Below are positions 44,633 to 55,554 of a stretch of 64,000 nt of DNA, piece by piece. The notes under the pieces are model-generated. The model made no database searches. It saw only the letters and a list, made by a program, of their open reading frames with translations, and was not told the origin of the DNA. The stretch is taken from positions 1-64,000 of the forward strand of contig RSEE01000104.1 in NCBI GenBank assembly GCA_003971905.1, in the 5' to 3' direction. The position numbers and the translations under genes are program-made. Position 1 is the stretch's first letter. Every line of letters begins with the position of its first letter. The stretch comes from Moniliella sp. 'wahieum'. Lineage: Eukaryota > Basidiomycota > Moniliellomycetes > Moniliellales > Moniliellaceae.

Positions 44633-44934
44633 CTGGTGTTGGTGGCTGTTGCAATCGAGAGTGGTTGGACGTTGGCCCCGCCAGCCGCTTTCCGCCGCTG
44701 TATTTTTTTTCTGCCAATGCGCCGTTCCGCACTGCTGCGTCCGTCGACCGAGTGTGTCGCAGCAGCTCCGGTATTGGCCCCACTACCAAGGGTGCTTTGT
44801 TTCGCTTTCGCTGCCTACGCCCGCACATATGTATGGTACTCTCGACGCAGAGCTCGCTGCCTCCAGTACCCAGATGGCCAGCCAGGTTGGCGTGGGTTCG
44901 CAGGATCGGATCCATCATTAAGCAACAATCCACA

Positions 44935-45626
44935 GACGGGGGGGGGGGGGCAAGAAGGAGTGGTTCCCTGTTTCCAACTACAGCTGGGCGTGACTCGGGC
45001 CTGGGCCTGGACTGCCTTCTTCTGCTCGACGGCGGGCTTTTCAAAGACCCAGTCGTTGAACGGGTGGCGGTTGCGTACAATCTCAACAATGTAAAACTGC
45101 ACCTTGGGCACAAAGATGGTGTTGGTCTATGTGTACTCATCGCTGCTGTCCACGCACAGGAGGGAGGCGAGGTTAAAGTCGGCCACGGCCAGGAAGGAAA
45201 CAGGCAAAGAAGCGAACACAAGATGCGGGAGGAGGGGAAGAGGGGTCAATCCCACCTTCATCGCATCCCCATCAATCGCAGTTCGAACAGCCACGGCTCC
45301 ACGGCTGCCGGGGCACCGCTGCTACAGACAGCGGGCGGACAGAGACCGAGAGACCTGCCCTTCTTTTTGTACTGAATCATCCACGGGCACCAGCGGGGTT
45401 TGTTCTGGTTAGAGAAAGGGCAAGGCCCGGCAGAGCACAGGGAGAGAGCGTCAGTAGGCAGCGATAGAAGGCGTACGTACTTGTGCTGCCCGTCGTTGAT
45501 CTTGACGAGCAGGCCGTAGTACGTCTGGGCCTGCTCCACCTCCACCGTCTGGACGGCCATCTGCAACTCGAATGCCTCGGCGTTCTGGACGGTGTCTGGG
45601 TGCATGTTGGCGATGGAGGCGGGCAT
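44935..45626 (-). CDS. PBDC1/Ypl225w homologue (eEF1A folding factor)
   Basis: The yeast member of this small family acts as a dedicated chaperone for newly made eEF1A. The start at 45626 reads MPASIANMHPDTVQNAEAFE then LQMAVQTVEVEQAQTYYGLL, matching the N-terminal helix pair. An intron follows from about 45480 (GTACGTACG donor on the minus strand) to CTAACCAG near 45405. The next exon begins NKPRWCPWMIQYKK, akin to the family's KW.PF...Y. After a second gap come DFNLASLLCVDSSDEYT and NTIFVPKVQFYIVEIVRNR, then PFNDWVFEKP (45160-45040), the best conserved part. The usual middle segment (the LTK.DDEIY-type stretch) is not found in any frame. The stop is obscured by a 12-base G run at 44940. It faces MPDU1 head to head. 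Confidence 0.8.
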
Positions 45627-45918
45627 GGGGGGGCGTGGGCAGTGTGCTCGAGGGGGCTGTCAGGTGGGCACCTTATAATCCAGCGAGCGGGCTCTGAGAT
45701 CTGATGTGATGCGGGCGGAGCCTATGGCCCAAGGGAAAACCCTACGACAGGCGCTAGGGTTGGAGCGCCACGTGCTCTGTGCGACGCTGCTCCACCGGGG
45801 CAGGGGGATGGGGAAGGTGATGGGAATGGTGATGAGGGGGAAGGTGATGGGGACGGGGCTGGAGATGGGGATGGAGATGGGCTTCTGCTGCTCCGTCTCC
45901 GCTTCCATCGTCCCCCGC
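45627..45918. promoter_or_regulatory. bidirectional promoter region between PBDC1-like and MPDU1 genes
   Basis: The start codons are 293 bases apart on opposite strands, so both promoters must lie here unless an upstream exon was missed. The right half is a purine-rich run of GGGGATGGAGATGGG-like words (about 45800-45885). TATAAT occurs at 45674. No other site is clear. Confidence 0.55.
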
Positions 45919-46886
45919 ATGGCCGCTGCAACACCTCCTCCTCCTGGCTGGCAGCTGGCGCTGCAGCAGCTCACCCACCGCATCCCCTCCGTCCTCCGCA
46001 CGCCCGCCGAGGCGATTGTGGGCGAGGTGCGTGTCTTCCCCCCCGCGCTCTCCCCCACGGCACTCACGCCTCTCCCCCTCTCCGCAGGAATGCTACACGA
46101 CGCTGATCTACGATGCGGAGCTGACGGACGTGCCGTGCGTGCGGCTGGCGCTGTCCAAGGGTCTCGGTCTGGGCATCGTCGTGTTTGGCTCGGTGATGAA
46201 GGTGCCGCAGATGCTCACCATCCTCCGTGCCCACTCGGCGCAGGGGATCAGTTTGGGCGGGTACGTATTGGAGGTGCTGTCGTACAGCATCAGTTTGGCC
46301 TATGCCGTGCGTAAGCAGTTGCCCTTTAGCACCTATGGCGAGAATGCGAGTTTGACCGTGCAGAGTACGTGTTTCTTCCGGCTGGTCTCTGCGTTTGCGC
46401 ATGGCTGCACTGAGCCTCAGCGCTGACCTTACTGACCGGCCACTCATCGGCGGCGCGGGTGCAGATATGATCATCCTGATGCTGCTGCTGGCGTATGGCT
46501 CAAGGGCGGAGGCTAAGGTACGTGGGCAGCGTATGGTGCTTGCGGCCGGGATGCTGTGCTGTGCTCACGCTGTTCCTCTACACGCCCATGCTGTGTTCGG
46601 GGGCAGTGCTTGGGCTTCTGCAAGCAGCGACGATTCCACTCTCGTTGTTGTCCAAGGTGCCGCAGATAATTGAGTTGCAGCGGCGCAAAGCGCCGGGCCA
46701 GCTGAGTGCGATTGTGGTGTTGCCCAGTTTGCCGGCACATTGGCCCGCATCTTACCAGTCTCACCGAGACGGACGGACGATCGGCTGCTGCTGTGGGGCT
46801 TTGGGCTGAGCGCATGTTTCAATGCGGTCGTGCTCACGCAGCTGCTGGTCTACTGGAATGGCAACGAGAAGGCCAAGAAGGAGTAG
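45919..46886 (+). CDS. MPDU1/Lec35-type PQ-loop protein (dolichol-phosphate-mannose utilisation)
   Basis: MPDU1 is an ER membrane PQ-loop protein needed for use of mannose- and glucose-P-dolichol in N-glycan, GPI and related pathways. Exon 1, 45919-46026, starts MAAATPPPPGWQLALQQLTH and ends AEAIVGE. An intron of 61 bases follows (GTGCGT to CGCAG, 46027-46087). Exon 2 reads ECYTTLIYDAELTDVPCVRL and SKGLGLGIVVFGSVMKVPQ, the first PQ loop, then QGISLGGYVLEVLSYSISL. A second intron runs 46365-46464 (GTACGT to TGCAG). The rest gives MIILMLLLAYGSRAEAK, FLYTPMLCSGAVLGLLQAAT, LLSKVPQIIELQRRKAPGQ (second PQ motif), FAGTLARI and LSACFNAVVLTQLLVYWNG, ending NEKAKKE with TAG at 46884. Three apparent frame slips lie after 46550 with the family sequence intact across them. 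Confidence 0.93.
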
Positions 46887-49800
46887 TGGTCGGGTGAACA
46901 AGAACAAAGAAGGACCAACCAGCCTTCCATCCATCCAGCCATCCAACCAACGATCTAGGCGTCTAGGCCCATTTCGTTGTGTGCGGCAGCTAGAGGAGGA
47001 GGTAGGACATTGGGCGAGATAGATGACGACCGGAGCTAGGACAGGCAGCTGAGTAACCCGGCACGATCGCCACGCCCCATCCTACCTAGCGTACGGAGCG
47101 GGGATTGGAGGTGGGTTGCCCCATGCGCTGTGTGTTTTGGGCGGACCACTGCAATCTGACCCCCATCCAATCCAATCCAATTCAACCCGCCATTCTTTCC
47201 TCAGTGCCAGTACCAAACATGCATGCGATTCATCCGCACACCTCACCGCCGTCGCCCTGGTATCAACCCGCCCTCCACAGAAGGAGGGGAGCAAAAAGAC
47301 CAAGACCCCGAACGTTGGGTGAACTAGGACCCGAGGCGAGCTGGCACCCAGGGGCGCAAAGGATGAAGGGGGTATTAGCCACTGCCATACGACCCCCGGC
47401 ATGTTCTCCCCCCCCCCATCTCTGTTGTCCGCTTGTCCGGCACGCAAAGCTGGCTTGCAACCGTCGTGTTGGGGAGAGGAGTCACAGGGCGGCGCGAAAC
47501 CGAGAGTAAAGCTTGCAGAGATGGGGCCAGGACGAGGGCGGAGACAACCGTGGAGGCAATAGAAGCACAGGGCGGAACATAACCAGAAAGACGCGTGCCG
47601 AAGAAATGTGACCAGGGACGCATACCCAAGGAGAGTACGTACGAGGGAGAGCAGAAAAAGGTGTGGGCCGTATGCCCAAGCCCAAGCAACTAATAAAGCA
47701 CCGATTATCCACCCACGTTCCGTTCTCCGCCAGGGGCAGAAGTGGGATCGAGCGGGGCCGAGAAGTCGTTGGGAACCGGTTCCGTAATCCACCAACGTCA
47801 TCCTTGTCGGGGCAAGCGCAACCGCGATGGCAGGTCTACCAGGTCTACTAACCAATGGCAGGTTTCGCAGCCAACTGAGCACGGTGCGCAGAAGACGCGG
47901 AGTAGGGTGGAAACACAGCTAGTACCCCGGCGCGCCCAGACAAAAACGCCAAGGAACAGACCGAAACAAGGAACAGAACAACGCACTCAAATCAGATTAA
48001 TCAGATGACGGTTCAAGCTTCAAGGTTTAAGTCTTTGATCTTACGCATCTGCCCGCAAGGAGAGACCTGAACCCCTCTTCCCTCTCCCCGCTTCACCCGA
48101 ACAAGTTCCCAGTTCCCACCCCCAGGTTAACCGTAAGTTCCGTGCACAGTGGAGCCCTCTCCTATCCGAGGGTTGTGCAGCCTGGATTGAAGCTAGGGCG
48201 GATCTACGTTTGGCCGACCGAGGTAAAAGCAGCCTACTTCCGTTAGACGTGCCCGTTCTTCCGCCCGCGTGTCCAAAGATGTCGCTATCAACATGCGACC
48301 CAACGCGGGGGGGGGGGGGGGGGGGCGTGGGCGGGAAGTGCGGCCTGAGCAGAGCGTGACGGGGCATGATGAGGCGAGAGGCGAGTTGAGGCTAGGCAGG
48401 GATCGGACGTACGTGGCGTGCGTTGTAGCTGCCATGGAGTGCGGGTGGTGGGGGGGCACCAGAACTTGGGTCTACAAAGGTAAGGAGGGAGGGAGTGGTC
48501 TTGAGTACAGTGACAGAAGGGCGACTGTGCCAGGCAGCTGATCTGATGGACGAACGAGAGCGCCATGTCTGGTCCCCGTGTCATTCATGGCATTGCTGTC
48601 CTCTGTTCGCGGGCCGGGGAGCCGGGCAGGCAGTTCGGTGGGGTGGTCGAAGAGGCTAGCAGACGCGGTGTAGCGTGGTACAGGGTACGGTGGGATTGTC
48701 TAGAGATTCAAGAACAACCCGAGGAGGAGGAGTGGACCGAACCAGGAGGGTCGTGGGGTCGCACGATTGGGCCAGACACTGTGCACGATCTGATTGGAGA
48801 GCGAGGGTGGAGGGCAGGCGCAACGGCACAGAGAGAGGGAGTGTGGGGAGGTCTTGCTCCATACGGATACAAGGTGGCACTTGGCTTGAGGGTGTTATGT
48901 CCGACGCTAGGATGAACATGTCAGTGCGTCTGATTGGCGAAAATCGTGAGCTGGATCGCGGGGCGCGACGACGACGATCCTCTAGCTGATCCGAGGAAAA
49001 CTTAACTCCAAAACGGTGGTACGTTTGGCAGGCTGGCCCGCCAGGCCTTCAGTATGCCTTGCGGGATGTGTGGACGATGGCCTGGGGCAGATCGCGCTGC
49101 TCGGGTTGAGCGCACGCTGGCCAAGATGGGTGGTGGGCGCAGCGTGGTGGAAGAGAGGGAGAGACTGCGGAAAGAAAGACAGGAGCCATAAGCGGTCGGA
49201 GAGGTTGTGCGGGGTGTAGGCCGATCCATCCCTCCGTCCATCCCTTCGTCCATCCGTCCATCCCTCCATTGAAGATCCGGTACGTCCCCGCGCACGACTC
49301 AACCCAAACCGGCAAACTGACCACTCACCACCTCGAAGAATGGGAAGCCAGTGCAGGGGCGAAGGCACTGATCCAGTACTGTTGAGTGGGAACAAGAACA
49401 ACAATGCGAGTTGGGAAATGGCAGGAAAAGCGGTAGAGAGGAACCGAACGTGTCTTCCTATGGTATTCCCGCAATGGGAAGAGAAGGGGATGAAGGGGGA
49501 GAGAAGGGGATGAATGGGAAGGAAAGGGGGTGGTGTTACTAAAGCGATGACCAACCAGCATGACGTGGCCGCAGAGTGACGAGCGCTGCGCAGCCATTCG
49601 ATGCTCGTCTTCGTATCCGTAACCCTTGTGGATTAGAAGTATTCGTAACCCTTGTGGATTGGGAGACGGCAGACTTTAATCTGAAGGGACGCAGTAGGTC
49701 TGGCGGAAGGATTGAGTAGCTTCAAGCCTCCAAGGAGCGAAGCTTCGCGTGCATGGGGTGAATCATATCAATATTCAAAAGGTGGAGGGGAGGGCCACGT

Positions 49801-50305
49801 GTGCGTGGGCGGTGTGAGATGCGAGGGGGTGTCATGCATGTCACATGTCCCCGTCACGCTGAGGTGAGTCAGCAGCTGGCCATTCACAGTCAGCTTGCTT
49901 GCACCGACCGTGGCGAGCGACTAGGGAGGGCAGCGTCCTACTCCTCAGTGCTCCGTCCGGAAGATTCGCGCGTGGCGTCGGTGGGCGAGGCGAGAAGATC
50001 AGCAGGCCAAGGGTGGGAAGACGAGCGGGCAGGCCAGAGGCGCATCGAGGGGCATGTTGGGCGTGCGGGCAGGCGAGGCGGTGTTTGGTGTGACATGTGA
50101 GTGACAGCGAGGCTGAGGCTGAGCTCAGCGGCTGAGAGCTCGCTGAGAAGGGCCACGCGCCATCACGCATCGCGCCTCGCCTCAGCGCGACAGTCATCTA
50201 GTCATCCATCCCCCGACCGCCAGGGTTGCAGCCACAGCGCCCAGCTCGCCGTGCTTGCGCCCTCGCCTCGCTCTCTCTTTCGTCTGCCCCACCGCTCTGC
50301 CCAGG
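46887..50305. other. intergenic region, no supported gene
   Basis: Open frames up to 266 codons on the minus strand (47082-47882) and a 116-codon frame on the plus strand (48565-48915) lack domains or convincing contexts. The plus frame contains GVAWYRVRWDCLEIQ, which looks somewhat protein-like but stands alone. A 19-base G run lies at 48307. A TCGTAACCCTTGTGGATT word occurs twice, 28 bases apart (near 49617 and 49645). ACATGT-containing words sit at 49833-49850 and 50089-50106, upstream of ceramide synthase. Confidence 0.55.
49833..50106. promoter_or_regulatory. ACATGT-type words upstream of ceramide synthase
   Basis: CATGTCACATGT at about 49838-49849 and TGTGACATGTGAGTGACA at 50089-50106 lie 200-470 bases before the ceramide synthase start. 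They match the words before the Msb2-like and tropomyosin genes. Confidence 0.35.
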
Positions 50306-51870
50306 ATGGCCTCGTCTTCGTCCTCTGCTGCGCAAGCGCCCGCAGCGCCATCCCCAGCAGCGCCATCCCCAGCAGTGCCATCCCCAGCAGCACCAGCAGC
50401 ACGCCCGCCGCGTCGCTCGTCGGTCGTCGACGCGCTGGCCCAGCTGCGTGCCAAGCCGCCCATTGGCCGCGGGCTCGAGTGGCAGCTCACTGGCCCACTG
50501 CTGCTGCTTGCCCTAGCTGGCGTGCTGTACGTCGCCTCGGGTGGCCCCACCAGCAGCGCGTTGCACACCTGGGCAGCCTCCTTCTTCCCGTCCTCCGGGC
50601 TTGGCGAGGCCCTGCCGGGTGGCTTGCGGCGCTGCACCGTGCCATGGCTCCATGTTTTTTGCAGTACGCGTGCCGTCTCGGCTTACGGGCACGGCCGAAG
50701 CTGTGGATCAACCGGACGTACGCCAAGGGTCCGCTGGACATTTGGTTCGCGGTAACTTGGGCGGTAGTTTGAGGCGATTCGGGCGTTTGTGATGAAATTT
50801 ATACGACGCCGCTGGGGCGGGGGGGGTCCGCGCGCGAGAGGTGGGTGTGGCCAAAGGCGGTGGTGGGCGAGGAAGGGTGTTGGTGCTGGAGCGTGCGCAG
50901 CTCGACCGATAAGAAAGTGCTTCGGTTGCGAGAGCAAGGCTGGTGGTGGTGGTACTACATTCCTTCGTGGACCATGGGGCTGTGGGTGGCGTCGCGCCAG
51001 CCCTACTGCGTTGAAGATGAAGGAGTACTGGACCGACTACCCGGCAACGACGAGGATGGTCTTTTCAAGGTACGTACGCTACCGCTCTTTTTCTCTTTCT
51101 GTTTCTTCTTCTTCTTCTTCGTGGGAGGGGTTTTGCGTTTGCGTTCGGGCTCTGTTGATTTCTCGTTGCCCCCCCCCCTCCTCCCCATGGGCAGGTGGGT
51201 GTGTGCGGACACTGACGAACGCCCTTCCTCTCCCGGCAGTTCTACTACCTGTTCCAACTGGGCTTTTGCTGCACCAACTGGGGGTGATCAACCTGGAGGC
51301 GAAGCGGTCGGACTATGTGCAAATGTCGAGCCACATGTGATTACGATCACGTTGATCGTCAGCAGCTACGTGCGCATTACAGCGGATTGGGAATGCGATT
51401 CTGACGGTGATGGATCCAAGTGACATTTTGTTATCGCGGCCAGTGTTTGCGGTACATGCAATGGCAAATGGTGTGCGACGTGATGTTTGGGTTGTTTATG
51501 CTCGTGGCTGATTACGCGCCACGTGCTGTTCAACTTGATGACCTACAGTGTCTACCACGACCCGCAGCTCGTCATCCCGCGCGTGTGGGACGCCAAGCGG
51601 CAAATCTACTTTTCGCACACGCTGCAGCGCACCATGCTCGGTCTGCTGCTCAGCATGCAGGCCATCCTGCTCGTGTGGTTCGGCATGATTGTGCGTGTCG
51701 CGTACCGCGTCGTGACGGGCGGCGAGGCGCACGACTCGCGCTCCGACGAGGACACGGACGAGGTGTGGGAGGCCGACAAGCCGGACGCGCAGCCCGAGGA
51801 GGACAAGGACGCGCTGCCCAAGGACGAGGACTCGGACGAGAAGGAGCACGGCGGCAAGAAGGCCGAGTGA
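50306..51870 (+). CDS. ceramide synthase (Lag1/Lac1 type)
   Basis: Ceramide synthases join a sphingoid base to an acyl-CoA in the ER membrane and carry the TLC/Lag1 domain. The start MASSSSSAAQAPAAPS is followed by a Pro/Ala stretch, then a first membrane helix GPLLLLALAGVLYVASGG (about 50495). LWINRTYAKGPLDIWFAVTW (50700-50760) matches the Y.KG.KD..FV block, then AIRAFVMKFIRRRWG. LREQGWWWWYYIPSWTMGL is at about 50930-50985 and EYWTDYPATTRMVF at 51025. An intron runs from about 51069 (GTACGTACG) to GGCAG at about 51238. YYLFQLGFCCTNWG and NLEAKRSDYVQMSSH follow; the frame changes exactly at the His-His of the Lag1 motif, and VITITLIVSSYVRI continues. LFNLMTYSVYHDPQLV and LGLLLSMQAILLVWFGMI are the last helices, then an acidic tail ending GGKKAE. 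Confidence 0.92.
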
Positions 51871-52161
51871 GGAGGTGTGGGCGCCAGTGTGAGGCGAGGC
51901 GGCCTGAGGATGCATGCATGCATGAAGCGTCAATAGCTTCAATATAGCCCCCCCACGAGCCGTCGCAGTAGGGTTGGCAGGCAGGCGCGCGGCTGACGTC
52001 AGCCGGCGCAGGGGGCGGCGGCGCCACAACGCAACACCGCCCAGCGCAACCCTAGCGCCACGCCGCCGTCGCCCGCGCGGGTGGACCGCAAGGCAAAAGC
52101 CAAGTGCCTCTCGGCCATCCCATCCTCCATCCCCCATCCCTCCCACCAGCACCCCACGCCC
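51871..52161. other. short spacer
   Basis: 291 bases between ceramide synthase and the next gene on the same strand. It contains TGCATGCATGCATG at about 51910 and a GCGCGGCTGACGTCAGC palindrome near 51990, which includes a perfect CRE-like TGACGTCA. Confidence 0.5.
51990..52006. promoter_or_regulatory. TGACGTCA (CRE-like) site
   Basis: An eight-base palindrome TGACGTCA within GCTGACGTCAGC, about 165 bases upstream of the next start codon. bZIP factors of the ATF/CREB class bind this word in fungi. Its use here is inference. Confidence 0.4.
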
Positions 52162-54343
52162 ATGCGCGCCCTCGACAGCTGGCCGCCAACCGCCGCGCAC
52201 GCCGAGGGGGACGACATGCCCCCCCCCGGCCTCGACCTCGGGTCGCAGCTGCACCACCCGCTCGGCATGGGCCTCGACATGGACATGGACATGGCCGACA
52301 TGCGCCCTGGCATGGACATGGGCATGGACATGGGCATGGATATGGACATGGACATGGGCATGGACATGGGCATGGATATGGACATGGACATGGGAATGCG
52401 CCTTGGCATGCCGCTCGACATGGACCTTGGCATGGGCATCGACCCGCTTGCCGACTCGCTCGGAGCCGAGCTAGGTGGCCACAGTCTGCATGCGCAGTTG
52501 CATGGCGACTCTTTGGGTGCCGAGTTGGGTGGCGACTCGCTTGGTGCCGAGTTGGGTGGCCAGCTCGGCGAGTCGCTCGGTGACGAACTGGCCTTTGCAC
52601 CTGGTGGTGACGATGCTGTGCGTGGCTCCCCTCGTGGCGCTGGCGACCGTCGTGCCTCGGGCGTGGCGAGCGGTACCCCTTCTCCCAGCTGGACGAACAT
52701 GAGCATGAGCATGACGACGACGACCCAGTGCGCCTTCCTGCCACTGAGCACGCTTCCCCCCTTGCCCCTACCTCTACCTCTACCGCCACCAGCCGCAGCA
52801 GTACGACACCTGGCGCACGCGGCGCAAACGCAGCTGCCAGCCTGCCCCTCCCTGCCGCAGCGGCAGGCTCGACGTCCCCGTCTCTATCCACGTCCACTTC
52901 CACGCCTACCTCGACCACTGCCTCGGGCGGTGCTCGCATGCGGGCCGGTACCTCTGGGGGCGTTGATGCGCAAGCGAATTTCGAAGCGCGTCTACAAGCG
53001 ACACATGCGCACACCTTAGCGCAACTCCGCGCGACGTTAGCGCAGACCGAGTCGTTTTTAGCCAAGCTGCGACCTCGGCCTGGCGAGGGCGGGGTGGAAG
53101 AGGACCTGCTCAAGCTCGAGACGACAGCAGCGAGCGTAGTGCGTCAGTTGCAAGAAACGGCAATTCAACGCGAAGCTCAAGTCCGCGAATTGAAAGAGGC
53201 GCAATTGGTCTTGGATGTATTTGATCCTCCTTTGCCCGGGTCTGGGGCGCCTACCACCTCTGCTTCCGCTTCCACCTCTCACCCGGCGCTTGCTCTGGGG
53301 CCCAGTTCATCTACGACCGCGACGCCGACGGCGGGGTCGGTGGCTCTGCCTCCTGCGCTGAGTGGGGGAGGGGGTGGGGGGGGCAGCTGGGGTCCGCATT
53401 GGGTGCCTCGACAAGAGGTGGTCCAGGTGGACCTGGACGAAGAAGAGCGTGTGATCCAAGTTTGCTTGTCCGGGCCCGAGGGGGGCGAAGGGGACGACTT
53501 GTTGGGTCTGGATGTGCTGCGTCGGGTCGGTCTGACGAGGCGGACGCCGACCCGGAGGCTGAGGCTGAAGCTGAAGCTGAAGCTACTCGAGCTGGAACGT
53601 CTGCCACGCGCCGTGTGGTGCTCCGGTCCACAGGGCGCGACGCCCCAGCCGAGACCGAGGCGCACGTGGCGAAGCAACTGGCGGAAGGGGGCGAGGGCAA
53701 GGGCGAGGGAGAAGCGAAGGGGACTTGGACTTCAGCTTCATCTCTTGGTCGGGGGAACATGGCAAGTTCAATGTGGGTTCGTGGGGACGTGGGTGCTGGC
53801 ATGGTAGCTGTGCGAGCTACGACGGCCGACTTGCTCTTGGGGCTAGCAACGATCAATGAGCATACCCAAGTCAACCGTGCAGCGGTGAACGATTTGAATC
53901 GCAAGTTTCGTGGGATGCGCGGTGCGCTTTCGCAGATTGTGGCGGAGACGAGTAGTACCCAACAGAGCATTGACTGGCTCACGCGGTGGCACCAACGTCA
54001 ACGTTCTGACTTTTCCTTGCCGCCACACACGAGTCCCGTTGCGAGCCCTACAAGCACTACGAACCCCACAAGTACTACGACCCCCACGAGCGACACGAGC
54101 ACCACAAGCACCACGAACGAGACGAACCCCGCGAGCGAGACGAAGGAGACGAGGGACGAGGGACATGCTGGACTGAAAGCGTGGATCGAGGCGGTACGAA
54201 CGTACATGGACCAAGCGCTGATGGAAGCTGAGACGCGAGCGCATACGATCTTGCAGCCTCCGCCGGTACCTGCGTCGATTGCCGAGGTGGACGTGAGCCA
54301 TGTTGTGCTCCCTCGCCCAGCCTCGGTCGCGGGACAAGCCTAA
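52162..54343 (+). CDS. unknown coiled-coil protein with Met-Asp/Met-Gly repeat
   Basis: The start MRALDSWPPTAAHAEGDDM leads to a run of MDMG dipeptides (52276-52395) and four copies of a DSLGAELGG-like repeat (about 52450-52600). After a frame change come Ser/Thr-rich sequence, then a helical segment NFEARLQATHAHTLAQLRA and LLKLETTAASVVRQLQETA, with AQVRELKEAQLVLDVFDPP ending near 53230. An acidic and Glu/Ala-rich section follows. A second helical part, DLLLGLATINEHTQVNRAA then LNRKFRGMRGALSQIVAE and QSIDWLTRWHQRQ (53830-54000), looks conserved. The end carries Thr/Asn/Ser repeats and VSHVVLPRPASVAG, stop at 54343. I recognise no family. The two helical islands with a low-complexity spacer suggest a scaffold or kinetochore/spindle-type protein, but that is only an impression. 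Confidence 0.55.
52276..52395 (+). repeat. GACATGGGCATG-type minisatellite, in frame
   Basis: About twenty 6-base units of GACATG or GGCATG, arranged partly as 12- and 42-base higher-order units (for example the 42 bases from 52312 recur at 52348 with one change). It codes Met-Asp/Met-Gly. Confidence 0.9.
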
Positions 54344-54494
54344 GGTTGGGCAGGCCAGCAAGGCAAGGCCGTGCGCCGCGTACCACCAGCCCGTATACTA
54401 TGGCCCGTCTGCCACGGGTTACAGGTCTCAGGACAGGTCCTACATCCCACAGGACACTGGACACAGGATACGAATCGGCCAGCCGAAGCGTGTA

Positions 54495-54552
54495 GTGTGC
54501 GTGTGCGTGTGCGTGTGCGTGTGCGTGTGCGTGTGCGTGTGCGTGTGCGTGT
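54495..54552. repeat. GTGTGC hexamer array
   Basis: Nine to ten perfect copies of a six-base unit, ending at GTGTAC. Confidence 0.93.
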
Positions 54553-55554
54553 ACGCGCGCCCAACTAGCATACTTTCCTGCATACTTTCTCTCCCCCTCC
54601 CCCTTCCTCCTCCCGCTTCCTCCCTCATCTCCTTCCTCCCGCTTCCTCCCTCATCTCCTTCCTCCCGCTTCCTCCCTCATCTCCTTCCTCCCTCTGCCTC
54701 CCTCCTGTGCCTCCCCCTCCCTCGTTGCGCAGCTCGCCCACCGGGGCTGGGCTGGGCACAAACGCAGTCCAGTCTCTCCGTTCCCTCTTGACGTACCCCC
54801 CCGCCCATGTAACATGTGGAATGTGGCATGTGGAACCGTGGGCGCGACGTGGGTGGGGACTAAGATTCAAGAACGAAGACTGAGGGGGGCGCGCATGGCC
54901 ATGGTTCGGTTCCTCCCAAAGAAAGGCACAGGCACGGTGCAGCCTCCCCTCTCCCCCCCCTTTCGATTTCGAAGAGGGGGCAGAACTGTGTAGCTCACGG
55001 CTCACGTGGCACCGTCGCGAAGCTGGCGTGCGGTAGAATGCCATGTACTGTCAGGCCTTAGGGACGTAGGATCGCAGCCTCAGCCCCTCGCAGTGGCAGA
55101 TGGCCAGTGCCACATGTCAGTGACCGAGCTAAGCCTGTCCATGTCAAGCTTACAGTGTCTTCAACGGCGACGGCGCGAAATGTGAGATGCGAGATGTGAG
55201 GTGTGAAGTGTGAGGTCGGAACCTACGCACTGGCAACAAGTACCAAGTGTCTCTCATAGGACTCAGGGGGTACTGAAGCTTGAAGCTTGAAGGTCCTGCG
55301 ACGGAAGGCTCCGTGTGCTCGGCGGGTATTTTCAAAGTAGTACTCCTACACAAGGGAGAGGGGCGGCGGCCGACGGGCTGAGCCCGGGGCGTGAGCGGAC
55401 CTTGGTGCGGCACCCTAATGCCTAACCCTTAAGCCGCTTAAGGCGCTTAAGGCTAAGGGCTAAGGGCTAAGGTACCCCTTTGCGCCCTACCGCCACAAGC
55501 GTCACGCATGCCCATGCGCGCCACGTGACGGTGTCATTAATCATTGTCACCTGT

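Noticed and set aside
47082-47882. 266-codon minus-strand frame with hydrophobic stretches
   Set aside because: No recognisable topology or domain and no supporting splice or start context; left as intergenic.
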